From: Pristionchus mayeri | Taxonomy: Eukaryota > Nematoda > Chromadorea > Rhabditida > Neodiplogasteridae | Direction of reading: 5' to 3' | DNA: 64,000 bases | NCBI GenBank assembly: GCA_036245805.1 | Contig: BTRK01000001.1 | Location: forward strand, 22,823,087 to 22,887,086 | Part shown: piece by piece, positions 26,878-39,174 of the stretch | How positions within the stretch are numbered: the stretch's first letter is position 1 | Layout: each line of letters starts with the position of its first letter | Program-made: the position numbers and the translations under genes | The notes under the pieces: model-generated | Seen by the model: the letters and a program-made list of their open reading frames with translations, nothing else | What the model was told of the DNA's origin: nothing | The model's database searches: none

Positions 26878-27046
26878 CACTTGAACCACTCGTTGCCTTG
26901 TGCGTGGATGTAGTGGTTGAGATACGAGGAGGTGGTCTGGTAGAGGGAGGGAGATGGTTCTCCGTGGAAGGGGAAGACAGTGGGGGTGGCCGGATGGGCT
27001 GCAGCTGCTGCAGGAGGGGGCGTGGCCACAGCAGGCATCGGAAGGG
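26878..27046 (-). CDS. Candidate exon, family not recognised
   Basis: A segment bounded by a possible acceptor (GCGTGCAG) and a donor (gtacgt) reads in one frame PAVATPPPAAAAAHPATPTV, then FPFHGEPSPSLYQTTSSYLN, then HYIHAQGNEWFK. The amino-acid mix looks like a real N-terminal region rather than low complexity. In that frame it ends in phase 2, which does not match the next candidate exon at 26049 (phase 0), so it may belong to another gene or an exon between is missing. A second frame would join in phase but looks less protein-like. Confidence 0.35.
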
Positions 27047-27592
27047 CTGCACGCAGCTACAGACTAGAGAGGGACTCCAGAGTGGGAGGGAGGGACTGTG
27101 GGGGTGAGGGATGGAGGGGAGGGATAGGGAGAGAGGAGAGAAGACGAGAGAGGGAGGGGAAAAGCTGACCAGTCTGAGTGTCCCTTCTCCCTTCGATAGA
27201 TCCCTCCTCTCATGAGATATGATCACCGTGAAGGAAAGAGAAACGATAACCCCCGATCGAGTAGACACACGAGATACACTCACTACTTCAATTACTACGA
27301 GATCCATGCAGGATGAGCAACGATGACTCAAACTTCTCACAACACAACGTCTTCTGTGACTGACACATGTATGCCAGCAATGATCTCGAATATTCAATAT
27401 TCTTTTTTAACCAGATCGAGGTCGTACGAGCATTCCTTCATGAGCATGCTCGTTCTCCATCAGAAGAGTCCATCTCTTCTCTCCTCCAGGAATGGCTACT
27501 CTTCCCCTTATCGAGACGAGTTCTCGATGGTCAGAACAAAGGGAAGGTTCTCATACTCGTATTCATAACCAGAAGAGTCGACCACTCCAGAG
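27047..27592. other. Upstream region of the collagen gene
   Basis: No gene recognised. The stretch separates the minus-strand candidate exon from the plus-strand collagen and should hold the collagen promoter. Only the TATA box at its right border is identifiable. Confidence 0.5.
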
Positions 27593-27600
27593 TATAAAAG
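27593..27600 (+). promoter_or_regulatory. TATA box of the cuticle collagen gene
   Basis: TATAAAAG lies 56 nt before the collagen ATG at 27656. TATA boxes are common in highly expressed nematode cuticle collagens. Confidence 0.7.
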
Positions 27601-27655
27601 GGACCGACGATTGGCTTCCATCAGTCAGAGACTCACTCTTCTGCTCCAACCAACC

Positions 27656-29478
27656 ATGTCTACTGATTTCGACTACGGCCAGAAGGTAAGGAGTACTGTA
27701 GGGAGTACGGTAGGGATACAGTATCTCTCCTTTCTCTTTCTCTACTCGACCCTTCCTCTTTGTGCCTCCTCGAGGCTTCTTTCAATCCCAAATACTTCCG
27801 TCTTCCCTTCTCGTGTTTGAGTAGACGAGAAAGCATAACAGCCAACGAACTTTCTCATCTCGAGTCGAGGTTAACCATAGACAGACCCCCCCCCCTTCTC
27901 TATCCACAATCGCTCATCCGAATCAGAGCACTAGGGTTCATCTAGAGAGATAGATCATTCTATGGATACGGTAGTTCCTCGGGCCATCATCGTGATCTCT
28001 TCAGGCCTATCGCATCGTAGCCTACTCTTCTCTTCTCTTCGCTGGAGTTTCTGTGATCTCGATCGCAGTCTCCGTCCCTCTCCTCTCTGGATACGTCAAC
28101 TCAATCCGGGCAGGACTCAGAGAAGATGTCAACTACTGCAAGGTACGGTAGTCTGGCAACGGTAGTCTTTGAGGGGCACACTCATGACTCCTCCTGCTGT
28201 ACGATCCCCCGATAAGAGTGGTCACTTGCACGCAAAAGTCCATGCAAACGATGCGCAATCAAAGTGCATTTAGTGGTGTTTACGCACCTTTCCCCTCAGG
28301 GATCATAGAGAGAGATAGACTCTTTTCCCACGGGTAACACGGAACTGGAAGGAAGGGTCAGACCATGGCCTCTGCCCCCTCATTAGCAATGTGGAAACAA
28401 GTTGACAGCCTAATCATCACAACTTTCCACCCCTGGGAAGGTTAGAGGGGAGAGTTGAGAGGACAGTTGAGGACTGGTTAGACTATCGCTTCTTGCACCT
28501 CTTCCCTTGCCCTAATTAGACCTCCTTCCGGGGTCGAACGGACAGGTTGATCTTTCATCTCCTATCTCCTAGCAAGATCTTTTCAGTCTTCCGTCTCCGA
28601 CATGTGGGCTGGCATGAACGCTCTGCGTATCGATGCTCCACTCAACAGAACTGCCCGTCAGGCTTACAGCGGCGGAGGAGGTGGAGGAGGAGGAGGAGGA
28701 GGGGGAGGAGGTGAGGAAGGGTAGATCAAGCAAGGGACAATAGAGAGTAATCAAGATTGGTACTACTTGAATGGAGTGAAACTCGTTCTCTTCTCCACTT
28801 GACACGACTCCTCTTTCCCTTTCAGGCTACTCATCTGGAGGAGGAGGAGGAGGAGGTGGTGGATGCTCTGGCTGCTGCAATCCTGGTCCTCCTGGACCCG
28901 CTGGCAAGCCCGGCAAACCCGGTCGTCCGGGTGCCCCTGGAGCACCTGGAGCCCCCGGTCCCATGGGTGCGATGCCCAACATGCCTTGCATGCCCGTCAC
29001 ACAGCCTCCTTGCATGCCCTGCCCTGCTGGTCCTCCTGGACCCGCTGGACCTCCTGGCGGTCCTGGTACTCCCGGTCCCCCTGGAGGACCCGGTGCACCT
29101 GCACAAGGAGGAGGAATGGGACCCCCTGGACCCAAGGGACCTCCCGGACCCGCTGGAAACCCTGGAGCCCCCGGAAACCCTGGATCGGATGGAGAAGCAG
29201 CTGCTCCCGGTGGATACTCTGGTCCTCCCATGCCTGGACCCCCTGGTCCTCCCGGTCCTCCCGGACCAGCCGGACCCGATGGAATGGGTGGAGGAGGAGG
29301 AGCAGGAGCACCCGGACCCAAGGGACCTCCCGGTCCTGCTGGAGCACCAGGAGGAGATGGAAACCCCGGACCCCCTGGACCCGATGGAAATGCAGGAGGA
29401 GCTGGAGAGAAGGGAATCTGCCCCAAGTACTGCGCCATCGACGGAGGAGTCTTCTTCGAAGATGGAACCAGACGATAG
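27656..29478 (+). CDS. Cuticle collagen
   Basis: Four exons, 27656-27685, 28005-28142, 28587-28710 and 28826-29478, encode 314 residues. The N terminus ([20 protein letters not shown], then a hydrophobic segment to about residue 37) is the nematode cuticle-collagen type that serves as membrane anchor or signal. R77-T-A-R80 fits the subtilisin-like processing site. A poly-Gly stretch spans the exon 3/4 junction. Cysteines CSGCC begin the Gly-X-Y region, a [12 protein letters not shown] insert interrupts it, and the end reads [19 protein letters not shown]. These Cys clusters set disulfides between trimers in family members. The product is secreted by the hypodermis and cross-linked into the exoskeleton. 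The ATG follows a CCAACC context and a TATA box. Confidence 0.97.
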
Positions 29479-30875
29479 ACAGAACCAGAATGGGACCAGA
29501 GCCAAAGGGTACTCGGGACCCAATTGTAGATGTACGACTGATAAAGAAATGTGTAGCAAACGAGGCTTTCCACTACGCAGAATAAGTTACCATTCTACTG
29601 AATCGAAGGAAACCACTGAATACCCACATAGAGAACACTAAGAATGCACAAATAGGAATTCCTCTCAATTACTCAATTGATGGACCGAAAGAGAGGAACG
29701 GCACTTCTGCCAATCACTAATTCAATTGAAATCGAAATAGAATCGCTTTCGAAGAGAGAGTATGAATAACTAGGAGAGAGACAGAGATAGAGAGAAAGCG
29801 AGAGAGTGGGAAGAATCAGGAGACGGAATCTCAAGTTGACGAGCAATTACATGGAGAAAGGGTCAAGGGAAGGAATTACGGTCGGGGAAGAAAAGAAAAT
29901 GAACACTGGAGGATTTTAGTAGCGACAATGGACAGCTATGCGAAACAGTCGAAGATACGATGCAGAAACTACTGTGAATTGGTCAAAAGAGGGCAGAAAC
30001 GTGAATGGGGGGAATCAAATGGAGAGAGAAGGGAGATCGAAGAGGGAAGAAACATAAACAAACGAAGAGAAGGAGTGGACAGTGCGGAGATGAGATTGGA
30101 GAGAAGAGAACAAAGAATCAACTGGAGATGAGGAGGAGGAGGAAGGGATGGAGGAATCAGAAGGAGGAGATGATCAGATCAACCTATTGCGCAACCAAAG
30201 ATGATCCATTGATAGAAATCGGAGCGTGAGGAATAGTCAAGGCCGCAAGAGAGAGCATAAAAGGAAGGGATGGAAATGGAAGAGACTTGTGAAACACGAC
30301 AATCACGCTTGCGAGAGACGAAAATACGGCATAAAATAACTCGAATCGAACAAAAAAACAGCGGGACATCGAAGAGTTTCACGATCGAAAAGGGAATGAA
30401 AAGCGGGCGAAGAGAGAGAGAGAAGGGAAGCACCCCCAGTGAGAGACGAGATGAAGGTCAAGAAGGAGAGAGCGAGGGAATCGAGGAGAGATCAGAGAAA
30501 GAGAGAGAGGGATTAGAGGGACTGAGACCAAAGGAGGAGAAAGGTACAACAAGTCCTCCCGTTATCCAGACAGTTGCTCATTTCGGGAGTGTACTGTAAG
30601 GAATGAGTGGAATAGAAAGAGAAGGGAGCAGTGGATGAACATTCCTCACTCATTCCTCCTCTTCCTCATCTTCCATCGTCCCTCTTCCTCGACTTCGCAT
30701 TGTTGTTGCAAGTGAAGGAGGAACAGTCGTTATCCAGCGTCGAATGGACTCGTAAATCAACGTGAGATGAGGTGAGAGAAGAAGAAGAGAAAGTGGAGGG
30801 AGTGGGTGGTTGCTATTGGAGATGGAAGAGGAAGAGGGGCTTGCGAAATGGGAAGGAACACGTCTGGATCCAACA
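29479..30875. other. Intergenic, no gene seen
   Basis: This stretch separates the 3' end of the plus-strand collagen from the 3' end of the minus-strand transporter (convergent genes). It is purine-rich on the plus strand from about 29880. The Arg/Glu-rich ORFs in it look like composition artefacts. Confidence 0.6.
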
Positions 30876-30881
30876 TTTATT
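30876..30881 (-). terminator. Polyadenylation signal of the transporter gene
   Basis: AATAAA on the minus strand lies 20 nt past the TGA at 30901 of the solute-carrier gene. Confidence 0.6.
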
Positions 30882-30900
30882 CCTTCTTCTCTCTTCTTCT

Positions 30901-33900
30901 TCATAATATTCCGACTCCACTCTCCGTGTCTTCTCTCGTCTTCTCAACTCCATCCACTTCCACGATATTCTCCATCTCAGCCACATTACTCGGCAACTCA
31001 GGGAAGTCCAATTGGGCTTGAGTCTGCAGAGATCAAAGATCAAACAAAAGATTCACCCAATGGTTTACTATGCATTGCTTCCTTTAAATTCCGATGCTTT
31101 TTCACTCCCTTTAAGCATTGCACAATTTCTAACAGTATTTCATGCCTGCATTATCTTTCTTTACTAATGGAACGAAGTTGGGTGAGAAAAGTAATAATTT
31201 CCATCATATTCATCACTAATCCAATTCTTTCTTTCTCTTCTTTACCTTCTTCTTCTTATGTGCCTTTCTGACTCTCCGGATGCTCTTCTTCTTGGGAATG
31301 ATGTCCACCAAGTAGTCCACCTGGAGGGAGTGTGAGAGGGGGGAGGGGGAGGGGGAGGGGGAGGGAGAGGGGGGGGGTCTCACCATTCTGGCTGGAGCAG
31401 AGTAGGAGAGGGTCGAGAGAAGGGCGAAAGCGAGGAACATCGAAGAGGCGATAGGCATTTCCATTGTGAAGCGAGACACTTTCTGAAGAGGGAGAGATCC
31501 ATCTGATGGGGGGGATGGTCACTCACATTCATTCGAATGATCTTCTCCACCATTCCAGCACACGCTGCAGAAGAAGTGTAGAGGAGAGCGACGGTGAAGG
31601 TTCGCACTCTGGGGGGAATGATCCCTTCTCTCTCTCTCTCTTCTATTCACCTCGTGGGCACAACTTCAACCATCGTCACTGATCCGATTACGTAGACTGC
31701 CATTGAGAATGCCTCAGTGACCACGAGAACTACCAATTCCATCCACCACAACACTCCTCAATCGACTACTGTACGTCTAGGGAGATTGTCGAGTTCTCAC
31801 CCGTGTATACCGTACTGTCGCTGCATACAGTAACCTCTCCCTCGGTGAAGGACCATAGAGCCAGCATCGATATCCCATCTCCGAGTTCTATCGAAGTGAG
31901 CGCTTGGAAACGATTGCGACTGAGTACGGTATTGATTGGTGGATTACTGTAGGATTGGATTACTTGGAACACATCACGAGTGCGACTAGAATGGGGATGG
32001 AGAAGAGAGAGAATGAGAAGGATGTGAAGGTGCTGTCTATTCCTAGGAAGGAGAGGTTGCAGCATCTGTTATGAGAAAGAGGTAGCGATCTCACCCATGA
32101 GATGGAATCTCTTCGACACAATGGGCACGCAAGCAACGACCACTGATCTGCAAAAGGGAGATTTACACCCCCATCCACTTCATGCAAATCAAAAGGGAGG
32201 AACTTACACTAGTAGAACGACGTTGGCGATGTAGAGTACAGCGTTGCTCGTGAAAACCTGAGAAGAGAAGTGTTCGCCCCTCGTCGATGACGTCACTCGC
32301 CTTCTTCGAGTATTCCTTCGTCGTCATATCGATGTCGCCCTCCTCTCTGAATCCCAATTCATCCGCCATCTGCTGCGAGCTTCGATGGGGGAAAAGATCT
32401 ATAGGAGAGAAAGAGGAAGGATGAGCCCATCTGTTACCTGAATCCTTCCCGATCTTGTCGAAGAGTAGTTCCAATTCGTACATCTTCTCTTGAAGAAGAA
32501 GATGGGCTGCAGTCTCATCAATGTATCTGGAGAGATCAAAGATCAATCGAAGGAAGAGGAGACGCTCACAGATAAGCAATGAATGCAGCGAGAAGGACGA
32601 AGAGACAGCTCACGATCAAACTCGCGAGGAACCTATTGAGAATCCATGGAGAATAGCAAGTGAACGAACTCGAATGATTAGCATTTTAGTATTTCTGCCT
32701 GGATATCAATAAGAACATGAGTGTACCCATGGGTGAGGAGAGCGAGTAAGTTCATGAGACTGCGAGAGACTCGACGAGCAGTGAAGAAGAAGAGAGCGAA
32801 GGGAAGACGCAACTGGAGAAGAAGAGAGATGAGGAATCAGAGATCAAAGATCACCTTGTAAGGAAGTGACTCAAGGGCATTCACGAAGAGAACCACGTAT
32901 GTGATCTGAGAGAGAAGGGGGGGGGATGGGAAAGAGAGAGGGGAGAGACTCACAGTGGAGGAGATTCCGAATAGGAAGATGAAGGAGATCATGGGGATCT
33001 CCAAGTCAGAAGTGAAGATCGCCAAGACGAGTCCAGATGCAGTGAGAAGGAGAGAAACGAGGAGAGGCCTCTTACGACCCATCCTGAGATGTCAAACACA
33101 TTTGGAATCAACAGAGATCAAAGATCAGAACTCACGATTCAGTGCACAACAAGACGATGCAGGCGATGGAAGTACCCCCTAAGTAGAAGATTCCCCATTT
33201 TGTGGGGTTTTCGACCTGAGATCAACGATCAATCGAGAAGAGAAGAAGAGGAGACCAATTTGAGGATGGTGGAGATCTTCTTCTCGTGCAGATCAGGGCA
33301 TCCACAGTAGGAAGTGCAGATGGAAGAGAGATTACGCTTTCTCGCATCCTGGAAATACCTTCCATTCCCTCTGCTCATTCAAAGGAGAAGAATCTATTGA
33401 CATCACTGCTGAGGAATCAAAGAGTAGGGTAATAATACATTCGTCTAATAGTTTGCGCTCGAAGGCGCGTGATTTAATAATCACATTCGACAGCCTGTTG
33501 AAGGAAGATGAGCATGACAGAAATCGGTTCAACTTCTAATTAAGTTCCCATATTCATACTGGGATTCTCATAATTTGAATGGACGCACGAATATCTTCCT
33601 GTCCATGTCGACGACGAATTGCCATGAAGAATCGACGAGGAGGAAGAGAAGAGAGTAGACGAGGACGATGCGACGGTAGAAGGGAGAACCAACCCCTGAG
33701 ATAGAAGAAGGATCACCATCTTGCTGCATTAATATCTAGAGACTACAGCCAAGGCGTGGGTGGCGCAGTGGTGTGAGGCGCCGCTCGTCATACAAGGGTC
33801 ATGAGTTCGATCCCCTGCCTGGGCAGACCAAGCCCTCTATCCCCCCGGGGTCGGTAAATTGGTAGTGACCTCGGTCGCGAAAGGTAACGTTCCCTAGAAG

Positions 33901-34574
33901 CACTTTGGACAGCAGGGATACGTAGTCCTAGCAGTAGTCGGCTTCACCGCACTACACCACCTAGCGTAGTCGTTCACGACTGTAAAATCGCTTGACGTGG
34001 CTGCACCTTTTTTTTTAACCTTTTACAGCGATGGAATTAATAGAAGGTGATCAGTTCTGCCTTTCCTACATTGTTTGTTCAGTCTACAAAGGAAGTCAAA
34101 CCGAATAGGTCGATTGCCTTGTCGATTGTGAGTATTTCCCCCGATTTGGCGAGTTCCTTCAGTTGCTCTTCCTTGCGTAGAATCTGCACTCAATAGAAGA
34201 TTCTCCTTCCCATCTCATTCCCTTCCTTGTCCTCATTCATTTGTCACTCGTTCATTCTCACTCTTCCTCTCAAGTGAAACGAGGCTAATCTCGATTAGTA
34301 TCGAAGAAAGAGGAAAGAGTGTCCAGCTATTTTGATAGCGCTTTCGAAACGGTCGAACAAACTCACAGGTGCAGGTTTGCAGAGTGGAATCTTCGGTGGG
34401 GGAATTCGGTCTTCGAATTCGGAGGAAGTTGGATGATCAGAGGATTCTTGATGACTTGAGGACGGATTCAAGGCTATATGGAGTAGGTCATCGAGAGGGA
34501 AGGAGTACGGTAGACTCACGGATGAAATCTGAAGATGGAGGAGGTGGGATAGACTTATTTCGAATACCGCTCAT
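30901..34574 (-). CDS. Major facilitator solute carrier (SLC22/organic-ion type)
   Basis: Phase-consistent exons: 34574-34520, 34473-34367, 34183-34102, 33695-33589 (first membrane helix, VLVYSLLFLLVDSSWQFVV), 33348-33256 (Cys-rich outer loop), 33215-33136, 33083-32954 (loop 2-3 signature MGRKRP), 32905-32855, 32812-32727, 32632-32570, 32526-32438, 32398-32292, 32257-32208, 32147-32095, then exons down to 30901. Between about 32526 and 32292 is a hydrophilic central loop. The second helix set follows (VFTSNAVLYIANVVLLVSVV; FTSFSFSLFSIPILVAL; ending EVVPTR). The C terminus has a Lys-rich stretch (IPKKKSIRRVRKAHKKKK) and an acidic tail. The fold and the GRKR loop are those of major-facilitator transporters, and the early Cys-bearing loop resembles SLC22. 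The substrate cannot be read. Exons around 31790-31930 are uncertain in frame. An intron at 33696-34101 is mostly a SINE. Confidence 0.82.
33753..34016 (+). mobile_element. tRNA-derived SINE
   Basis: The head resembles a tRNA: A box TGGCGCAGTGG at about 33761-33771 and B box GAGTTCGATCC at about 33803-33813, with CAT in the anticodon-like loop. An unrelated body of about 190 nt follows, ending in a 9-T run (34008-34016). It stands antisense in the transporter intron and fills about two thirds of it. No clear target-site duplication was found. A degenerate tRNA gene cannot explain the body. Confidence 0.8.
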
Positions 34575-35534
34575 CACGAAAACACTGGAATGAAGTGATT
34601 CGTTGGAGTGATAAAGACTCTCCCATTAAAATACTGTTATTTTGAATCGAGATTTCAAAATATCAATTTTGAGATCAATGTAAATCAGATGACCTTGCAT
34701 CTCAAAGTATAGAGAAGAAGGGGGATCGAGGGGAAGGGGTCAGATAAGGTCTGGGGATATCTCTCATTCGATGGCCCTTCAGATGTTTTCACTTCGTAAT
34801 GATCTCACTCTTCATCCTCATCGTCGTCCTGCTCTTGCTACAAACTTCTTCTTCTATTCGTTAGAATGAACCATGTGCTAATCTCTCTCTCTTCTTCTTC
34901 TCTTCTTCTCACCTACAAAAAGTGGCGCGAGAGAGGGGAATAATACATGACATCTCTATGGACGTAGAGTCACTCACTGTCCATACGCAGTCTCTCATCT
35001 ATCTGAGAGCTTAACCAGAGGGTATCATTATACTTCGTCAGAAATAGCGTCTAGCGAAACTCGATTCTTTGTCGAGTTTGGATCGTGTTCTCATATAATT
35101 CGCCCCTCTCTCTCTCCCTCTCACAATCTGCTTTTGGAACGAGAGAAGAGAGAGAACGGGGCAGAAATCTCGATTGAAGGGGCGAGAAAGAGAGGAGTGC
35201 TCTCTCTTTCTTTTCCCTTCCTTTCTCCTTGTTTCATCCCATGCTCTCCTTTCACTCTCATATTCAAACGTGGATTCCATTGTACGAAGATCACTTCTTC
35301 CATTATCATTCTAATTCGATTAGGAGGCATCACTAAATTTCGCAGTTCTATTCAATTCTATTTCCGTGTCTTCTCTTCCTTCTCGAGTCTCATCCATTCA
35401 CTGATCTACTTCTCTCTTTCTCTGTCGTCTCTCCCTTCGCGCGTCTCTCTAACCTCTCTCTCTCCCTCAGGTCGATCACAGTCCTCCCCCCTCTCCCGCC
35501 TTCCCTTCTCCTCTGGCGGGCACTTCCATCAATT

Positions 35535-37153
35535 ATGAGTGCATCTCCCTACTACTCACAAGGTACGCATTACTCTTTATCCCATCTCGAGTCTGCTTTA
35601 TGCCCCACTTTTCCCATTAAAATAGGTTGTTTATCGGCAACCTTGGAGAAAGTCGCTTTATTTTTGAATGAATCAGGCCCGTTTCTTTGTTGAAACTTGT
35701 TTTCAACGTGAATTAGCACCGTCCCTGTCCCCTCACTCAATCGATAGTCTCATTCCGCTAATCGATTGGTGTCTCTCTCAGATCTAACAGCCCGTTGGGT
35801 GCACCATCAGACGATGTATCCTCCTCCGTTGTCGATGGGAGGAATGGGACCGCCCCCTCCTCCTGAGTACTCCCCGCCCTCCACTGCATCCCACTCCCCC
35901 TCGGCGAGTATACTGTAGCATGTGCATATCGATCAGCCAATAGATGGTTCTCGAACCTATTGTTGCGAAATTTGTTGTGAAATGCAAAACGACAACAACA
36001 CGACGACAACAACGCGATTAGCATACACAACACGTCTCATAATTTCTCTCGTTGACGAAATTGAGCACTAGTTTCTGGTGTATGCCTTCACTGATCTTTG
36101 ATCTTCAGACTGCCATCCAAGGAGAGGGACCGCCACAAATGAGGAAACTATTCGTAGGAGGACTGCATTACGACACCACCAGCGAACAGGTGAGGATTAC
36201 GGTAGATAGGAGGGATTGATTTAGCAATGATGACAAGGTAGATTGATATGGTATTTGGAATGAGTAGATGAGAGTAGTTTGGGAGAATTCCGATGATATC
36301 TAGGTATTAGAATGACTGCGTACAGTCGTGGATGAGAGTCTTGGAATGTGTGATTGTAGTTGCGTGCCTTCTTCTCTCGATGGGGCCCCGTCGTGGATGC
36401 AGTTGTCATGAGAGATGCCTCCACCAAGCAGTCCCGAGGATTCGGTATCCACTCTTTTCTTCTTTGGAATATGGTAGGCGTCGAAAATTACGAAACCTCA
36501 AAGACCTACCAATTGTTTACGGTATCACTTAAGGATTCGTGACATTCGCTACATTCTCTGGAGCAGAGCAGGCGATGGTGAATCGACCCCATTACATCAA
36601 CGGGAAAATGGTGAGTGATCGATGGATTAGAGTGGACTCCGTTCTTTCGTGCATGATAACAGGTGAAATCATGTATATCCTCCCTTCCTTCAGGTTGATT
36701 CTAAACGAGCGATTCCCCGAGAGCAAATGACTAACATCTATCGTGAGTTGTCCGATTCCTTGATTCAATTATCAATTTCCGATGGAAGGAGCACGGTCAT
36801 TCTAATGTCTCGTATTCAGATTCTCCCCTCTTCGATTATGATATTCCCCACGGGTGCAAACTAGAAGTTACGGGTCAGTTCTCCCTTCTCTTCATTCACT
36901 CAATCGAGACTCCCTTGCAGGCATTTCGTGCGACTTCCACTCGGTTGAGGCACTGCGGAAGCACTTCGAGCAGTTCGGAGTAGTGGATCAAGTAAGATTA
37001 CCATTTGAGGAGTACGGTAGTCAGAGTGATCGTATTCAGATTGAACTCTTGATCAAGGATAGAGGATTCGTAGTGTTCGAGGCAGAGAATGACGCAATTC
37101 GATGTCTTGCGATAGGAGAGCATGTCATCAATGGAAGATTGACTACTGTCAAA
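35535..37153 (+). CDS. Two-RRM RNA-binding protein, hnRNP A/B-like
   Basis: Exons: 35535-35562 (MSASPYYSQ), 35782-35907 (Pro/Tyr-rich), one ending at 36189, 36360-36444, 36534-36610, 36694-36742, 36820-36873, 36921-36991, 37040-37153. RRM1 shows RNP2 KLFVGGL and RNP1 RGFGFVTF, then [17 protein letters not shown], which is the hnRNP A/B interdomain pattern. RRM2 starts LEVTGISCDF and has a shortened RNP1 (RGFVVF) lacking the usual second aromatic, so it is diverged. Family members bind single-stranded RNA in splicing and mRNA handling. Exon 3 needs the acceptor at CCATCCAAG to stay in frame with exon 2. The last exon is not resolved: a short one after 37390 is likely (two candidate acceptors), so no long Gly-rich tail is visible. 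Confidence 0.85.
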
Positions 37154-37695
37154 GTGAGTCCCCTTCCTTCTCCCCTCTCTTCTATCACTCCATTCCAGCC
37201 CTTCAGCACTCTTGACTACTGGACGGAAATGGGTTTCCCTAAGCTGAAGTGATCTTTGATCTTTCTCTCCCAACTCCGTACATATCGCGAAGATTAACGA
37301 TTTCATTAGATGACGATTCTTATCTGTACATTAAACTCTTCGTACTTATTTTGGATTAGCTGTTACTTCATTATATTGTTGATTGCAGTATATATAGTGT
37401 ATAAATGGTTCAGTTTGTTGCGTTGTCTTCTTAACGCAAAGGAAATGGTGGTGATGAACTCGAGAATGAGTGGGGGGAATGAGATATTATATTTGCAATG
37501 TCAGACTTACACTATCGATGCTTCATCTGCTGCTGCATTTGCATTGAAACAAATTGGACTGTGATCTTCTTTCGCTTCGTCCTTACATCAAGGTCTCATT
37601 CATTCGTTCCTTCTCACGCTTACTCAATCTCCTTCCCTCGACGACAACGTCGTCTAAGAGCAGTCAGTCCACTCGAGATTATTCAGTCCTCTCAA

Positions 37696-39174
37696 ATGGA
37701 CGGAATCATCATCGGATGCGCCATTTTTCTACTCGGAATCGTCGGAATTCCAGGTAATCAATGATCATGATTCGATCGATCGAAGACCATGAAGGTAATC
37801 TCTTGTTCTGCTTCGCTGTCTACAAACGTCCAGAAATTCGTGGGAAGCACGGTGAGATGGGATCTCTTCTCTCTTCTCTCTCTCTCATTCCTCCCTCCAG
37901 GATATCTCCTTGCTGTCAACTGCATCATGCACGTCCTCTGCATTCTCTTCGAGGTCAGTCCCCCCTCATTCCTCTGATTCCTTCTCTTTCGATGGTCAAT
38001 GCCATCTGCCAATTCGTCAACTACCAATGGCGTCGATCTGAGTGCTTCCACTTTATCATCCCGTCTGTTTCATTCCTTCGAAGGGAGTCCATCTCTTCTC
38101 TCTCAGATATCTCTTCGTCTCCAACTACCAAGCTATGATGTACGTGGTAATCGGTGCAGATATGCTCTACTCCATCCTTCAACCCTTCCGGTTCGTCAGA
38201 AAGGGTTCTCCTACAGATGAACAGAGCGAGCCCGTCGTCCCTCCCTCACTCATCTTCTTCCAGTTATCTCCGAGTGCAGACTTTCCCCTATCTTCTAATC
38301 ATTCAAATTCCTTGTCTTCTCTTCGGGATGGAGCATCCCCTGCATGCTTCCCTCAACATGGACCACGACGATCCAATCATATTCGCATGCAATCCCCCAT
38401 TGGGAGCCAGTGCCTCTGTCAGTCCCCTCCCCTCCCCCCTCCCTCCTTCTCTCGACTCTCGAGTATTCAGGCGATGCAATTGTGGAACATAACTAATATC
38501 ATAGTGAGCATCGCTGTCCTTCTCATCTACGGAGTAATCACTGTCAGGATGATGTGTCATTGTGAGTGAGCGAGAAAGAGGAGAGACCTAACTACTCCTC
38601 TAGCTCGTGGGGAGGAGGAGAACTCGGCGAAGACGAAGTTCACTCGTGGAGTAGTCAAATCAGCGACAATCCTCACTCTCTTCTTCTCTGCTTCATGGTG
38701 AGGGAAGGGAAGGTCCTTCATTCTCTTCCCTTCTCAGGTTCCTCAGCAAGATCAACGATCGATTCGCATTTCTCTTCCCTAATATTCGACCGGAAGTGAT
38801 CCAGACAATGCAGACTTACTCGGTATCTTGCTAGATTCACTGTGGAGGGAGGGGCTAGAAGAGTGTTGAGTAGGCGAGTGAATGAAGCAGACCATGGCCA
38901 TGGGAACATTCCCTCTGGTCCACAATGATCAGAGGGTAGAGCACACGGAGTTTGTGATTGGGGATAGAATGGGCACAATCCTCTTCCATTCCTTCTGCAG
39001 GTCATTCCAGCAGTAGCTTCATTCGCGCAGACTTACTACGTCCACTTACTCATGAGTAGAGACTATCGAGAGGCATTCAAGGTTCTCTTCCCTTCTCCTG
39101 TTGATCATCTCAGTTCCCATTCAGAAGAGTGGTTTCTTCGGTTTCTTCTCCTCTCAGTCAGTGACTCCCTTTAG
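37696..39174 (+). CDS. Seven-transmembrane serpentine receptor (SRSX-like)
   Basis: Ten exons (37696-37753, 37795-37851, 37901-37953, 37992-38062, 38107-38190, 38264-38417, 38471-38561, 38604-38697, 38738-38822, 39001-39174) give 306 residues with seven hydrophobic segments. TM1 is IIIGCAIFLLGIVGIPGN, with the conserved GN. TM3 ends GADMLYSILQPFRY. The long outer loop before TM5 carries paired Cys. TM6 follows KFTRGVVKSATILTLFFSAS, and the C terminus has SRDYREAF after TM7, as in SRSX receptors. Such proteins are chemosensory GPCRs in ciliated neurons. The gene begins 540 nt after the RRM gene on the same strand. Intron 37954-37991 lacks an AG acceptor (TTTCG instead), which may be a lesion, sequence error or rare splice site; all other junctions are canonical. 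Confidence 0.8.

Noticed and set aside
28827..29573. Long antisense and frame-shifted ORFs of about 170-295 codons over the collagen gene
   Set aside because: They are shadows of the GGN-CCN repeat codons of the true Gly-X-Y frame and have no independent signals.
33753..33830. Functional tRNA gene
   Set aside because: The A and B boxes are present but the acceptor stem does not close and an unrelated body follows; it is a SINE head.
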